A stretch of DNA of 64,000 nucleotides from DAIDKA01 sp036267975 (GTDB taxonomy: Bacteria; Pseudomonadota; Gammaproteobacteria; Steroidobacterales; Steroidobacteraceae): NCBI GenBank assembly GCA_036267975.1, contig DATAVA010000001.1, positions 1-64,000 on the forward strand, written 5' to 3'. Shown piece after piece: positions 8,130 through 16,712 of the stretch. The first letter of the stretch is position 1. Each line of letters begins with the position of its first letter. A model generated the notes under the pieces. It made no database searches. It saw only the letters and a list, made by a program, of their open reading frames with translations, and had not been told where the DNA came from. The position numbers and the translations under genes are program-made.

Positions 8130-8591
8130 TCAAGATTCGCACCCTGTACCGATGTCCTCGTTCCATACATCAGGATGGCGCTTGATATAGGCGCCCAGCA
8201 GGCTTTGGCATTCTATCGAATTCAGGTCCATAACCTGCACGCCGCGCTCGCGCAGCCAATCAATCCCGCCGCGAAAGGTGCGTGATTCACCCACGACCAC
8301 GGCACCGATCCGGAACTGCACGATCAGCCCGCAGCAATACCAGCACGGCGCGAGGGTCGTCACCATTATGGTGTCTGCATAGCTGCGTCGGCGCCCCGCC
8401 TTGCGGAATGCGTCCGTCTCGCCGTGGATCGAAGGGTCATTTTCCTGCACCCGGCGGTTGTGACCTCGCCCGAGCAGCTTTCCGCCCCTCTCAAACAGAG
8501 CCGCGCCGATGGGAATTCCACCTTCTGACAAACCGAGCCGCGCCTCCGCGAGTGCGATGCTCAACATGGCCGCTATCTCGACTTCATTCAT
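8130..8591 (-). CDS. Cytidine/deoxycytidylate-type deaminase, closest to yeast cytosine deaminase
   Basis: A 153-residue zinc deaminase. Zinc ligands and acid are visible: His56 and Glu58 in IHGETDAF, and Cys83 and Cys86 in APCWYCC. The C-terminal part (VVVGESRTFRGG, GVQVMDLNSIECQSLL, HPDVWNEDIG) resembles fungal FCY1-type cytosine deaminase, which ends in a WxEDIG motif, more than tRNA adenosine deaminase TadA. It could deaminate cytosine, guanine-like bases or another amino-heterocycle. It is transcribed just ahead of the MscS gene. The 152-base gap to the divergent lipoprotein gene holds no obvious RNA or repeat. Confidence 0.85.
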   Translation of the reverse strand: MNEVEIAAMLSIALAEARLGLSEGGIPIGAALFERGGKLLGRGHNRRVQENDPSIHGETDAFRKAGRRRSYADTIMVTTLAPCWYCCGLIVQFRIGAVVVGESRTFRGGIDWLRERGVQVMDLNSIECQSLLGAYIKRHPDVWNEDIGTGCES

Positions 8592-8743
8592 ACATTCAAT
8601 CCGACTTGCTCGTTCCTGACAGTGCGCCGATTATTGTCGCCAATCGCTGACAGGCGCTACAAATGGAATCAATTCCTTGAAAGTGCGTCAACCATATCTC
8701 GGGTCGCCCGCTAAGGACTCCCATCGACAACGGGGAGACCGAT

Positions 8744-10735
8744 ATGGACGCCAGGAAGCTCAACTTCGCCGTATGCGGCGCAATTATCGCATCGCTCACG
8801 GCGTGTGGCGGCGGATCTTCGGGTTCGTCGGGTTCAAACCTCGGATCGGGCGGCACAGGTTCGGGCACTACTACCTCGCAATCAGCCACGGTGCCGATGC
8901 TGATCAGCGATGCCTCGTCAACTGACTGGGCCACCATCGGCGTCAAGGTGTTGAGCATTGCGCTCATCCCGCAGGGCGGCGGCAGCAATGTCAGCGTCTA
9001 TACCGCCCCGAGCCCCACGCCCTTCGTCAATCTCGAGCAGCTGGATCAATTGGCTGAAATCCTCGGGACTGCGACAGTTCCGGTCGGCACCTACACCGGC
9101 GCGGTCATTACGGTGAGTGGCAATGCGGGAGACGTACTGCTGACCGCATCGGCCGATCCTGAAGCGGGCTTCGCGCTCGCGGCCGGCGCAGTCGTCTCCA
9201 GTTCCAATATTCACGTGGTGAATACTCAAGGCAGTGGTACGAATCTGACGGCGCCGATCACTGTGAATTTCGTCTCCCCGCTGGTTGTCAGCACCACCGG
9301 TACGGCTGCACTGGACCTCGAATTTGATCTGTCACACCCGGCCTTCATCATTGGCCACAACCCGCCCAGTGCGACTGCCACGCAGTGGGCAGTCAACTTC
9401 AACGGGCCGCTGCGTCATCATCCGCTGGCAGATTTGCGCCGCCTCGTGCTGCGGCACACCTACGGCACGGTGACCGCGATTTCCAGTGACAGCAGCGCAA
9501 TCACGATCGACAAGGATTTCCCGACCCTGCCGGCGGTTTCGCCGGAAACTGAAATCACCGGAACGCAGACCCTCACCGTCCTGGCGGATGCGACCAATGG
9601 CACGCTGTTCTACGACGTGGACGCCAAGACTGTCACGACCATCAAGAGCTTCTCGGGTGAATCCAGCCTCGCAGGCAAGTTCGTGCGCATCGCCGCGCGG
9701 TACCAGGACAATGGGACCCTGGTGGCTACCCGAATCTGGGCCAGCAGCACCTTCAACAGTGTCTGGGTCAGCCCGGAAGGCCATGTGCTCAATGCCAACG
9801 CCAATACGAATGTCCTCACCATCACCAACGAATCCGGTGTCGGCGTGCCGCTGACCGTCAACGCCAACACCGAGTTCTTCTACCGCCAGCCCTGGAATGC
9901 GGCTGCCGATGCGACCCCGATCGCCACCGGCACGGCGTTCCTGGCCAACAAGGATATCGTGCGGGGCTTCAAGGTTCATGCCAGCGTCGTGGACCCATTG
10001 GCCGTGCCGCTCGTGGCGCAGGAAATTGATATCGAAACCGCAGACTACTCGGGCGCAATTTCCGCGCCGAGTGCCAGCGGCTTCACCTATGCGCACGACT
10101 TCGTGCGTGCCATCGACGACTACACCGTGGCGCTCAGCTTCGTTGCCTCGACTACCGCCAACGGCAATGATCCGATGAGCGGTAATGCCATCACGGGTTA
10201 CAAGTGGTGGAACTTCGCCTACCCGACCGTCGTCGACTCGGGCGCCAACGCCATCACTGATTTCGTGGCAGCCACCGGCGGCACTGCCAGTTTCGGCGGC
10301 ACTGCGAGTGCAATCATTCCCTGGGGTGTGAGTTACGTCACCTGGGGTGATCCTGCCAATGCGACGGGCTGGAGTGCTGCCAGTTCGATCCTCGAGCCGA
10401 CACCGTTGCCGGTCGGTACGGTCGCCAGCCCGCCGATGGCGGGCACGAATGCCGAGACCTTCACGATCACCGCTGTCAACGGTGCCAACCCGGTGACCGT
10501 GGATGCGGGCATCGTGAGCGGTTCGGCCACGCTGGTGTACCAAGTGGATATGACGGGTGGTGTCGTGACCGTGAGCCCCATCGACATCACCACCGCCGCG
10601 GGTCTATCGAGCTTCACATCCGGAATGTCGACCGGCACCAAGGTGAGGGTCTCGGGCGTGCCGCAAGCGGATGGCAGCGTGAAGGCCTACGTGATCACCT
10701 ACTTCACCGGAACCACTCCGGCGGCGGCGAACTGA
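8744..10735 (+). CDS. Large lipoprotein with DUF4382-like N-terminal domain
   Basis: A 663-residue exported lipoprotein: signal peptide with lipobox SLTAC (Cys near 21), then a Gly/Ser/Thr-rich linker to about 48. The first domain (VPMLISDASSTDWATIGVKV ... NLEQLDQLAEILG) fits DUF4382, a beta domain. Later segments recur with the theme TVTAISSDSSAITID, VLNANANTNVLTITN and EDSYN-like strands, suggesting repeated DUF5666-like OB/beta modules. Similar proteins are found on the surface of environmental Proteobacteria without a defined role. GGGGAGA precedes the ATG. It ends in a hairpin shared with the convergent desaturase gene. Confidence 0.78.
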   Translation: MDARKLNFAVCGAIIASLTACGGGSSGSSGSNLGSGGTGSGTTTSQSATVPMLISDASSTDWATIGVKVLSIALIPQGGGSNVSVYTAPSPTPFVNLEQLDQLAEILGTATVPVGTYTGAVITVSGNAGDVLLTASADPEAGFALAAGAVVSSSNIHVVNTQGSGTNLTAPITVNFVSPLVVSTTGTAALDLEFDLSHPAFIIGHNPPSATATQWAVNFNGPLRHHPLADLRRLVLRHTYGTVTAISSDSSAITIDKDFPTLPAVSPETEITGTQTLTVLADATNGTLFYDVDAKTVTTIKSFSGESSLAGKFVRIAARYQDNGTLVATRIWASSTFNSVWVSPEGHVLNANANTNVLTITNESGVGVPLTVNANTEFFYRQPWNAAADATPIATGTAFLANKDIVRGFKVHASVVDPLAVPLVAQEIDIETADYSGAISAPSASGFTYAHDFVRAIDDYTVALSFVASTTANGNDPMSGNAITGYKWWNFAYPTVVDSGANAITDFVAATGGTASFGGTASAIIPWGVSYVTWGDPANATGWSAASSILEPTPLPVGTVASPPMAGTNAETFTITAVNGANPVTVDAGIVSGSATLVYQVDMTGGVVTVSPIDITTAAGLSSFTSGMSTGTKVRVSGVPQADGSVKAYVITYFTGTTPAAAN

Positions 10736-10755
10736 AGCCTCCCACGGCACCCGCC

Positions 10756-10782
10756 GCCGGGTCTGAATGCCTCAGGCCCGGC
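10756..10782. terminator. Bidirectional hairpin between convergent genes
   Basis: GCCGGG-t-CTGA and TCAG-g-CCCGGC form an 11-base-pair stem (one T/G wobble) with a 5-base loop. It lies 20 bases after the lipoprotein stop and spans the desaturase stop codon. There is no T run, so it would act as a weak or Rho-assisted bidirectional end or as a 3' RNA-stabilising hairpin. Confidence 0.45.
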
Positions 10783-11896
10783 GCAGGTACTCGGCGAGCG
10801 TGATGATCCGGTGGGCGCGGATATCCCACAGAATGCACTTCATGGCACCGCACACTTCCGACAGCTTCACGCGCACGACACTCGGGAACAGATGTTCATA
10901 CTCGTTATGGCACTGCACCAGGCGGTAACTGGGAATACTCGAGGACAGGTGGTGGATGTGGTGGTAGCCAATGTTCGCGGTGAAGAAGTTCAACCACGCG
11001 GGCAGCACGAGGAAACTGGTGCCTTCGATGGCACCGGTGTCGTAATCCCAGCTCGCGCAGCCGGTCGCGTAGGAATGCTCAAAGTTATGCTGCACGGTGA
11101 ACAGCACGATTCCCAGGCCGCCCGCGATCGACACGGTGAGCAGATAGATGGTGAAGAACAGCGCTGCTCCGAAATGCCAGCACATCACCCCCCAGGCACT
11201 CAGCAGCACCACGTTGTTCCACAGCATGTGGTGATATTCCCTCGGAGATTTCCAGTAACGGGTCCGGTAACTGGCCGACAGTTCGCGCACTGACAGACCG
11301 GCACCTGCGAACTTGCCGCGCAGAATGTATACGCACATTCCGACGGTGCCGCTGATCCAGGTCAGGCGCGGGTTCAGAATGAGGTAGATGAAGCCCGCCA
11401 GGGGTGCGGCGGCGATGCTGCACTTGTGCCGATAAAAACGCTGCTGCCCGGTGCTCAACGCAGCGTATTCGTCCACCGACAACGTTGCATACGGCCCACG
11501 GTACCGATCCCAATTGCCATTGTTCGCGTGATGATAGTTGTGGTGCTGGGCCCATACGTACTGCGGCATGCCCGACAGAACGCCCAGTGCGAAGCCAATC
11601 CAGCGATTCAGCGCAACGCTGCGGAACAGACTGCGGTGACCACACTCATGCATCAGCGCGAAGACGCGCAGGGTAAACAGGATGAGCAGCGGCAACGCCG
11701 CGGCCACGACCCAAAGGTTGGCACGGCCAAATGTAACAGCGATCCACCATAGGAATGCCAGGGGCACCAAGGTCATCAGCACCTGGAAAAAACCCTGGGA
11801 ATCATCGGATTTGCCGTAGCGTCCGATCATTCCCTGCTTCTGCTGCTTCACGCACTCGATCAGCGTAGTGATTGAGCGTCCCCCATGCGGATCCAA
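10772..11896 (-). CDS. Membrane fatty acid desaturase family protein
   Basis: A di-iron integral-membrane desaturase or hydroxylase of about 374 residues. All three histidine boxes are present: HECGH near 83-87, HHNYHH near 118-123 and YHHIHH near 320, plus several hydrophobic segments (VPLAFLWWIAVTF, LWVVAAALPLLILFTL, ALFFTIYLLTVSIAGGLGIVLF). It inserts double bonds or oxygen into acyl chains at the inner membrane, probably for membrane fluidity. The long frame starts at TTG without a good ribosome site; GTG at 11851 or ATG at 11830 are alternatives. It stands alone between the lipoprotein and the ring-cleavage operon. Confidence 0.88.
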   Translation of the reverse strand: MDPHGGRSITTLIECVKQQKQGMIGRYGKSDDSQGFFQVLMTLVPLAFLWWIAVTFGRANLWVVAAALPLLILFTLRVFALMHECGHRSLFRSVALNRWIGFALGVLSGMPQYVWAQHHNYHHANNGNWDRYRGPYATLSVDEYAALSTGQQRFYRHKCSIAAAPLAGFIYLILNPRLTWISGTVGMCVYILRGKFAGAGLSVRELSASYRTRYWKSPREYHHMLWNNVVLLSAWGVMCWHFGAALFFTIYLLTVSIAGGLGIVLFTVQHNFEHSYATGCASWDYDTGAIEGTSFLVLPAWLNFFTANIGYHHIHHLSSSIPSYRLVQCHNEYEHLFPSVVRVKLSEVCGAMKCILWDIRAHRIITLAEYLRRA

Positions 11897-12020
11897 AAGG
11901 TGGAACGTATAGCGCGCCGCTCTTTCTTATTGCTTTCGTCGAGCTACGGGCGCCGAGTTTACCAGAGCAAGCCTATGAATACCTGCGCAAGTTCACGATT
12001 CGCGCCGGGTGAAGCCGTAT

Positions 12021-12036
12021 CCCTGCCTGAGCAGGG
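12021..12036. terminator. Short GC-rich hairpin after the dioxygenase operon
   Basis: CCCTGC-ctga-GCAGGG is a perfect 6-base-pair stem with a 4-base loop, 12 bases beyond the dioxygenase stop in the direction of transcription. No T tract follows, so it may be a weak or Rho-assisted end of the five-gene operon. Confidence 0.35.
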
Positions 12037-12047
12037 GGCTGCGACCC

Positions 12048-12917
12048 TCACGCGGGGTTTGCCGGTCGCAGTCGGAAATCGTAGTTCACGGTGTAATACG
12101 GCGCTTCCATGCGCTCGCCATTCGGACCCGGGCCCGCCGGATGGCGCTCGAATTGTGCGACCAGCGATTCCTTCATGCCGAATACGGCATCCGTATCCAG
12201 GTACTCGCTGCCCGCTACGAACAGGTGAGTCGTGACGGGCCGATACCCGTCCGCCGAGACGATCATATGGATATGCCCGGGACGGTACGGATGGCGTCCC
12301 ATCTTGCGCAGCATCTGCCCCACCGGACCATCGGTCGGCACCGGGTAGAATGTCGGCCGGATGGAGCGGAACCAATAGCGCCCTTCGGCATCGGTCCTGA
12401 TCCGCCCCCGCGCCTTCATGCCCGATTCCTCCGCCAACTGCATGTCGTAGTAGCCGTCGCCGTTGCCGGACCAGATGTCGAGCAAGGCATTCGCGAGCGG
12501 CTTGCCGTCCGCACTGAGCACGCGCCCCGAATAGAACGTGGGCTCGCCCTTGACCCCTTCCGCCAGATTGCTGCCACGCGCCAGATCCGGTGCACCCTCC
12601 CAGTAGAATGGCCCAAGTACCGTCGATTCGGCGCTGCCACCGTCCGCGGGATGATTGATCGTAATGACGAGAACCGACACGCCGAGCGTGTCAGAGAGCA
12701 GAATGAATTCCTGGCGCTTTTCGGTACAGGTCTTGCCCACCTCGGTGAGGAATTGAATCGCGCCGATCCATTCGCTCTCGGTCAATTGCACCTCACGCAC
12801 GAAGTCGTGCAGGTGGGTGATCAGTGAGGTCATGACCCGCTTGAAGCGCGGATCGTCACTTTGCGACAGGCGTTCAATCACCGCCTGGGTAATGCTTTGC
12901 TGATCGAACTCACGCAT
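12048..12917 (-). CDS. Intradiol ring-cleavage dioxygenase (hydroxyquinol/catechol 1,2-dioxygenase family)
   Basis: A non-haem Fe(III) enzyme that cleaves a dihydroxylated or trihydroxylated aromatic ring between the hydroxyls, giving a muconate or maleylacetate-type product. About 289 residues: an N-terminal helical Dioxygenase_N domain (FKRVMTSLITHLHDFVREV, KRQEFILLSDTLGVS) and a beta-sandwich with iron ligands Tyr157 (GDGYYD), Tyr191 (PTFYPVPTDGP), His215 and His217 (RPGHIHM). The sequence fits hydroxyquinol 1,2-dioxygenase better than catechol dioxygenase. The ATG has AAGGAGA upstream. It is last of five genes under the IclR regulator, so its ring substrate is probably the cluster's central intermediate. 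Confidence 0.9.
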   Translation of the reverse strand: MREFDQQSITQAVIERLSQSDDPRFKRVMTSLITHLHDFVREVQLTESEWIGAIQFLTEVGKTCTEKRQEFILLSDTLGVSVLVITINHPADGGSAESTVLGPFYWEGAPDLARGSNLAEGVKGEPTFYSGRVLSADGKPLANALLDIWSGNGDGYYDMQLAEESGMKARGRIRTDAEGRYWFRSIRPTFYPVPTDGPVGQMLRKMGRHPYRPGHIHMIVSADGYRPVTTHLFVAGSEYLDTDAVFGMKESLVAQFERHPAGPGPNGERMEAPYYTVNYDFRLRPANPA

Positions 12918-12945
12918 GCCGTCTCTCCTTAACTTGCCCCGCCGC

Positions 12946-14100
12946 TCAACGCCACAGCCGGCGCGAGGCGATCTGCGCCCCTTCCACCAGCGACCGCAGC
13001 TTAAGATACGCGATGTCCGGTTCCACCGGGCCAAAGCCGGCGAAGGTTCCAAAGCCGCAGTCAGTGCCGGCCACAACCCGTTCGCGCCCCACGACCTGGG
13101 CGAAGCGCTCAATCCGTTCGGCGACCAGTTCCGGATGCTCGATGTAATTGGTGGTCGTCGACAGCAGGCCTGGGATCATGATCTTGTCGTCCGGGATCCT
13201 GAAGTCCCGGAACACGGACCACTCATGCGCATGCCGCGGATTGGCGGCCTCGAACAGCAGACCCTGCGGCTTGGCTTTGATTACGATCGGCAACAGACGC
13301 TCGAGTGGAACATCGTGATGATGCGGCCCTTCGTAGTTGCCCCAGCACACATGCATGCGCGCCCGGTCGGCCGGAACATTGCGCAACGCGTGATTCAGCA
13401 CCTCGATATGCCGCGCCGCGAGTCGCTCGAATTCTTCAACGGAGCGGTCGCGATACAGGGTGTGGCGGCCCATGGCCAGATCCGGTGCGTCGATCTGCAG
13501 GATGATGCCGGCCTTCACGATTGCTTCGTACTCAACGGCCAGCGCATCGGCCAGCGCCTCCAGGTAGGCGTCCTGGGTAGGATAGAAGTCATTCGGCTGA
13601 AACAGCGCGATTACGCCGGGTGAGGCCGCATTCATGAAGGCGCCATGAGGCTTGGCGGCAGCGACCGCCTGGTTCAGGTTCGCAATATCGATCTGCAGCG
13701 GCCGCAGATTCTTGACGGCGACCGGCCCGATGCAGCGCGGGCGCCGATACTGGGCGGTCGCGCCGCGCTCGGCCAGCTTGCGCAGCAATGCCGGAAAGTC
13801 GACCAGGTCCTGCCCCGGCTGTCGCGGCGAATCACCGCCGAAACCGGAGAACCGGTCGGAAATGTAGGTCGCATAGCTGATCTTGCCCATCTCGCCATCG
13901 CTGACGAAATCGATACCCACCTCTTTCTGCAGCTTGACGACCTCGGCGACGGCCGCGGTGATCACGGCATCATCGCGGGCAGTATCGCGCTGCCCATCGG
14001 GGGTATCTGCGGCGCGCGCGAACACCACATCCGTTACCGCCTGGCTGCGCGGCAGGCTTCCCACATGGGTCGTGGCGATCCGGTCGATGCGGCTGCTCAT
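12946..14100 (-). CDS. MetE-like cobalamin-independent methyl/thiol transferase
   Basis: A 384-residue MetE C-terminal-domain-type protein with the full zinc site: His250 and Cys252 in MHVCWGN, Glu284 in LLFEAANPR and Cys348 in GTDCGFGT. ATTHVGSLPR opens the barrel and VSDGEMGK follows. True MetE methylates homocysteine, but epoxyalkane:CoM transferase and other thiol alkyltransferases share this fold. Its start overlaps the VOC stop by ATGA, so it is translated with a catabolic operon rather than with methionine genes. A role in demethylating a methoxy-aromatic or opening a reactive intermediate with a thiol is plausible but unproven. A second homologue lies at 5084-6211. Confidence 0.85.
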   Translation of the reverse strand: MSSRIDRIATTHVGSLPRSQAVTDVVFARAADTPDGQRDTARDDAVITAAVAEVVKLQKEVGIDFVSDGEMGKISYATYISDRFSGFGGDSPRQPGQDLVDFPALLRKLAERGATAQYRRPRCIGPVAVKNLRPLQIDIANLNQAVAAAKPHGAFMNAASPGVIALFQPNDFYPTQDAYLEALADALAVEYEAIVKAGIILQIDAPDLAMGRHTLYRDRSVEEFERLAARHIEVLNHALRNVPADRARMHVCWGNYEGPHHHDVPLERLLPIVIKAKPQGLLFEAANPRHAHEWSVFRDFRIPDDKIMIPGLLSTTTNYIEHPELVAERIERFAQVVGRERVVAGTDCGFGTFAGFGPVEPDIAYLKLRSLVEGAQIASRRLWR

Positions 14101-14627
14101 GATCGGTACGTGTTATTGGAATGATGATCGCCGGCCAGCCAGCGCTTCAGGGACTGATGCGCGTCGCTGCGGCGGTCATTGTTGATGGCGGCGACATTCG
14201 GTGGATCGAGCGTGAACTCCAGGATCAAGCCGTTGGGATCACTGACATATACCGAGCGGCAGTAGCCATGCTCGAGCACGTAGGTCTGAGGCGGCTTGAT
14301 GCCGGCCTTCGCGATGCGCCCCTCGATGGCGGCCTGCGTTTCAGCATCCACCGACAGTGCGATGTGATGAAAGGGTGATTGCGGCATCTGCGGCCCGAAC
14401 TCGGCCTGGTCTGCCGAATCAGCGAATTGGAAGAAGGCCAGGGCGCCGCCATCGCCGATGCCGTAGAAGGTGTGCACATAGGTGCGTTCCTTGCCGAACA
14501 GCATGTCGGTTTCGCACCAGGTCGCGGTCAACGGCAGGCCGATGACGTCCTCATAGAAGTGGCGGGTCTTTTCCTGATCCTTGGTCACATACGCGGTGTG
14601 GTGCAGACGCGCGGGGAGCTTGCTCAC
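14097..14627 (-). CDS. VOC-superfamily (glyoxalase/extradiol-type) metalloprotein
   Basis: A 176-residue protein with one vicinal-oxygen-chelate unit: LHHTAYVTKDQEKTRHFYED opens it and HHIALSV starts the second beta-alpha module. LILEFTLDPP supplies the metal-binding Glu, so the His/His/Glu set is complete. Such proteins isomerise, lyse or dioxygenate small substrates. The length suits a glyoxalase-like enzyme working on the product of ring cleavage rather than a two-domain extradiol dioxygenase. The start is GTG with GAGG upstream. It overlaps the MetE-like gene by 4 bases and follows the CoA-transferase by 5. Confidence 0.85.
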   Translation of the reverse strand: MSKLPARLHHTAYVTKDQEKTRHFYEDVIGLPLTATWCETDMLFGKERTYVHTFYGIGDGGALAFFQFADSADQAEFGPQMPQSPFHHIALSVDAETQAAIEGRIAKAGIKPPQTYVLEHGYCRSVYVSDPNGLILEFTLDPPNVAAINNDRRSDAHQSLKRWLAGDHHSNNTYRS

Positions 14628-14632
14628 GATGA

Positions 14633-15793
14633 TTAACCTCTAATGTCCGGCCATGCCGTATCACGTTCCAGGGCGGCGCGGATCGCCTTGCCGTGCTGGT
14701 CCAGGAGTGGCGCGGCGCGCACCGAAGTGGCACGGTGACCCTCGAACCGGACCGCCGGCCGCACGGCCTCGGTCGCAGTATGCGGCGACTCAATCGGCAC
14801 AACAATGCCCAAGTGCCGCGCCTGCGGATCCTTTACGACTTCATCTATGCGGTTCACCGGCGCGTGCGGTACATCAGCGGCGGACAGCCGCTCCACCCAG
14901 TACGCCAGTGGGCGGCGCGCGAAACGCGCATCCAGTTCCACACGCAGCGTGTCGTACGCGGCAATACGATGTTCGCGCGGATTGAAGCGTGGATCGGTTC
15001 CGAGTTCCGGAGAATCGAGCGCCGCGACCAGCCCGGTCCAGAACTTCTCCAGCGACGACAGGTGGATGGCGATCAGCCGGTCATCCGCCGTGCGCAGAAT
15101 ATAGGCCTGCGCCAACCGCGGGCGGTCTGCCGAAGTCGGAGTGGTGCCCGTCGCAAAGAACGCAGCAAAGGGCTCGATGGCAAAATGCGTCATCGCCTCA
15201 AGCATCGAAACCTCGACGTGTCCGCCCTGCCCGGTACGACCCCGGCGCACCAGCGCCGCGAGGATCCCCTGCGAGGCGTACATGCCGGTGATCGCGTCCG
15301 CCAGCGCCGGCCCCAGAAACTGCGGGCGCCGATAGTCCACCACGACACTGAGGAAGCCGCTCAGTGCCTGGGCGACCGAGTCATAGCTGGGACGTTCGGC
15401 GTAGGGACCGGTCGCACCAAAACCACTGATGGAGCAGTACACCAGCCGCGGGTTGAGCTTCAGCAGCTGTTCGGCGCCGGCACCGATGCGCGCGGCGGCC
15501 CCGGGGCGAAAGTTCTGGATATAGACGTCCGCCTCGCGGACCAGCTTGCGGAACAGCTCGCCATCGCCCGGCAGCTTCATGTTCAGGGCAAGACTGCGCT
15601 TGTTGCGGTTATAAGCCTGGAAGTGTGCCGAGTACTGGCTGCCGTGATAGGCGCGGTACGGATCCCCGTCGGGACTTTCGACCTTGATGATGTCCGCGCC
15701 CAGATCAGCCAATAACATGCCGGCGCACGGACCGGTGATGAAGGTCCCCTGCTCGACGATGCGGATTCCGGTCAGTGCTGGTTCCATGCCCAT
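14633..15793 (-). CDS. CaiB/BaiF family III CoA-transferase
   Basis: A 386-residue family III CoA-transferase that moves CoA from a donor acyl-CoA to a carboxylic acid through an aspartyl-CoA intermediate. Seen: N-terminal GIRIVEQGTFITGPCAG, LADLGADIIKVESPDGDPYR and NKRSLALNMK. The catalytic Asp is in FLGPALADAITGMY near 166. The C-terminal domain (LDARFARRPLAYWVERL, VPHAPVNRIDEVVKDPQA) is complete. It activates an organic acid, probably a ring-cleavage product. Starts at ATG 15793 or 15787 are both possible. It lies between the citryl-CoA lyase-like and VOC genes. Confidence 0.92.
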   Translation of the reverse strand: MGMEPALTGIRIVEQGTFITGPCAGMLLADLGADIIKVESPDGDPYRAYHGSQYSAHFQAYNRNKRSLALNMKLPGDGELFRKLVREADVYIQNFRPGAAARIGAGAEQLLKLNPRLVYCSISGFGATGPYAERPSYDSVAQALSGFLSVVVDYRRPQFLGPALADAITGMYASQGILAALVRRGRTGQGGHVEVSMLEAMTHFAIEPFAAFFATGTTPTSADRPRLAQAYILRTADDRLIAIHLSSLEKFWTGLVAALDSPELGTDPRFNPREHRIAAYDTLRVELDARFARRPLAYWVERLSAADVPHAPVNRIDEVVKDPQARHLGIVVPIESPHTATEAVRPAVRFEGHRATSVRAAPLLDQHGKAIRAALERDTAWPDIRG

Positions 15794-15814
15794 CCTAGTG
15801 TTGCAGCCGCAATG

Positions 15815-16621
15815 TCAGCCTGCCTCGTCCGGAACGAAACCGGCCGGAACGTCTCCGTCGTAATCGATGGCGCGCGCCGCAGCGTGCGACATCACAAAGC
15901 CGATCGCGCGCTGCTGCTCTTCGAGCAGGTGTCCGACCAAGCCCGCGGTGCGCGCCAGCAAGGGCACACCCTTCAGGGCCAGCAGCGGATAGCCGGCATC
16001 GAGCAGCACCGCCGGAATGGCACCCGACACATTCAGTGCCAGCGCTCGCCCGACCACCTCCGGCAGCAATTCCTCAACCATACCCGCAATCTCCTCGTGC
16101 GGACCCGAGGTGCGCGACTCCGCGGCGACCGCGAACAGGCGTAGTGACCGCGGGTCACGACCCTTGTGCAGCGGATGGCCGTAACCCGGAATGGCGCGCT
16201 TGGCGGCCCGGTACTCCCGCAGCACCTCCAGGCACACCTCGCGCACGGAACGACCGGCCGAACGTCCCTGGATTTCCGCAAACAGCCTCCCGGCCGCCTC
16301 AGCCGAGCCGAGCACGACCGATCCACAGCCTAAGATTCCGGCCGCTACGGCGCCCTGGAGCGCCTCAGGCGCAGCAGCAAGGGTCATGCGCGCCGCCTGG
16401 ACGCTTGGCACCAGTCCATGCTCGGCGATCGCCACCAAGGTGGCATCGAGAATCCGTAATTGGGCAGGCGTCGGCAGCGCGCCGGTGAGCAGCAGCCAGA
16501 AGTGCTCGGTGAAGGTGATCGATCCGACCAGGGCCGCGAGGTCACGACCCCGGACTACGATCGTTTCGGCATTGGACGTTGAGATTCCCGAACTGCGCTG
16601 GTCCTGACGGCCGATTTTCAC
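15815..16621 (-). CDS. Citryl-CoA lyase-like (citrate synthase superfamily) protein
   Basis: About 268 residues, much shorter than citrate synthase (about 430) and the size of stand-alone citryl-CoA lyases. It keeps the synthase core: ETIVVRGRDLAALVGSITF at the N-terminus, the active-site His149 in IPGYGHPLHKGRDPR and the C-terminal IPAVLLDAGYPLLALKGVPL. Such enzymes split or form carbon-carbon bonds of acyl-CoAs next to a carboxylated carbon. Adjacency to a CoA-transferase suggests cleavage of the CoA ester formed by its neighbour. The GTG start has GAGGAG upstream; a longer frame reaching 16783 would cover the operator and is not favoured. Confidence 0.8.
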   Translation of the reverse strand: MKIGRQDQRSSGISTSNAETIVVRGRDLAALVGSITFTEHFWLLLTGALPTPAQLRILDATLVAIAEHGLVPSVQAARMTLAAAPEALQGAVAAGILGCGSVVLGSAEAAGRLFAEIQGRSAGRSVREVCLEVLREYRAAKRAIPGYGHPLHKGRDPRSLRLFAVAAESRTSGPHEEIAGMVEELLPEVVGRALALNVSGAIPAVLLDAGYPLLALKGVPLLARTAGLVGHLLEEQQRAIGFVMSHAAARAIDYDGDVPAGFVPDEAG

Positions 16622-16642
16622 TTTGCTCCTCGATATGCTACT

Positions 16643-16676
16643 TTTCGGATATCGAAAATATTGTCGATATACGAAA
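16643..16676. promoter_or_regulatory. Palindromic operator for the divergent IclR-type regulator
   Basis: TTTCGGATATCG and CGATATACGAAA are 12-base arms of an inverted repeat with one mismatch and a 10-base A/T-rich spacer (AAAATATTGT). The element sits in the short region between the IclR gene and the lyase gene, where repressor or activator binding would control both promoters. The palindrome is read directly from sequence; the protein partner is inferred. Confidence 0.65.
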
Positions 16677-16712
16677 CGATACTGGACCCCGGTTCCGGAG
16701 AGTGTCAAGACT

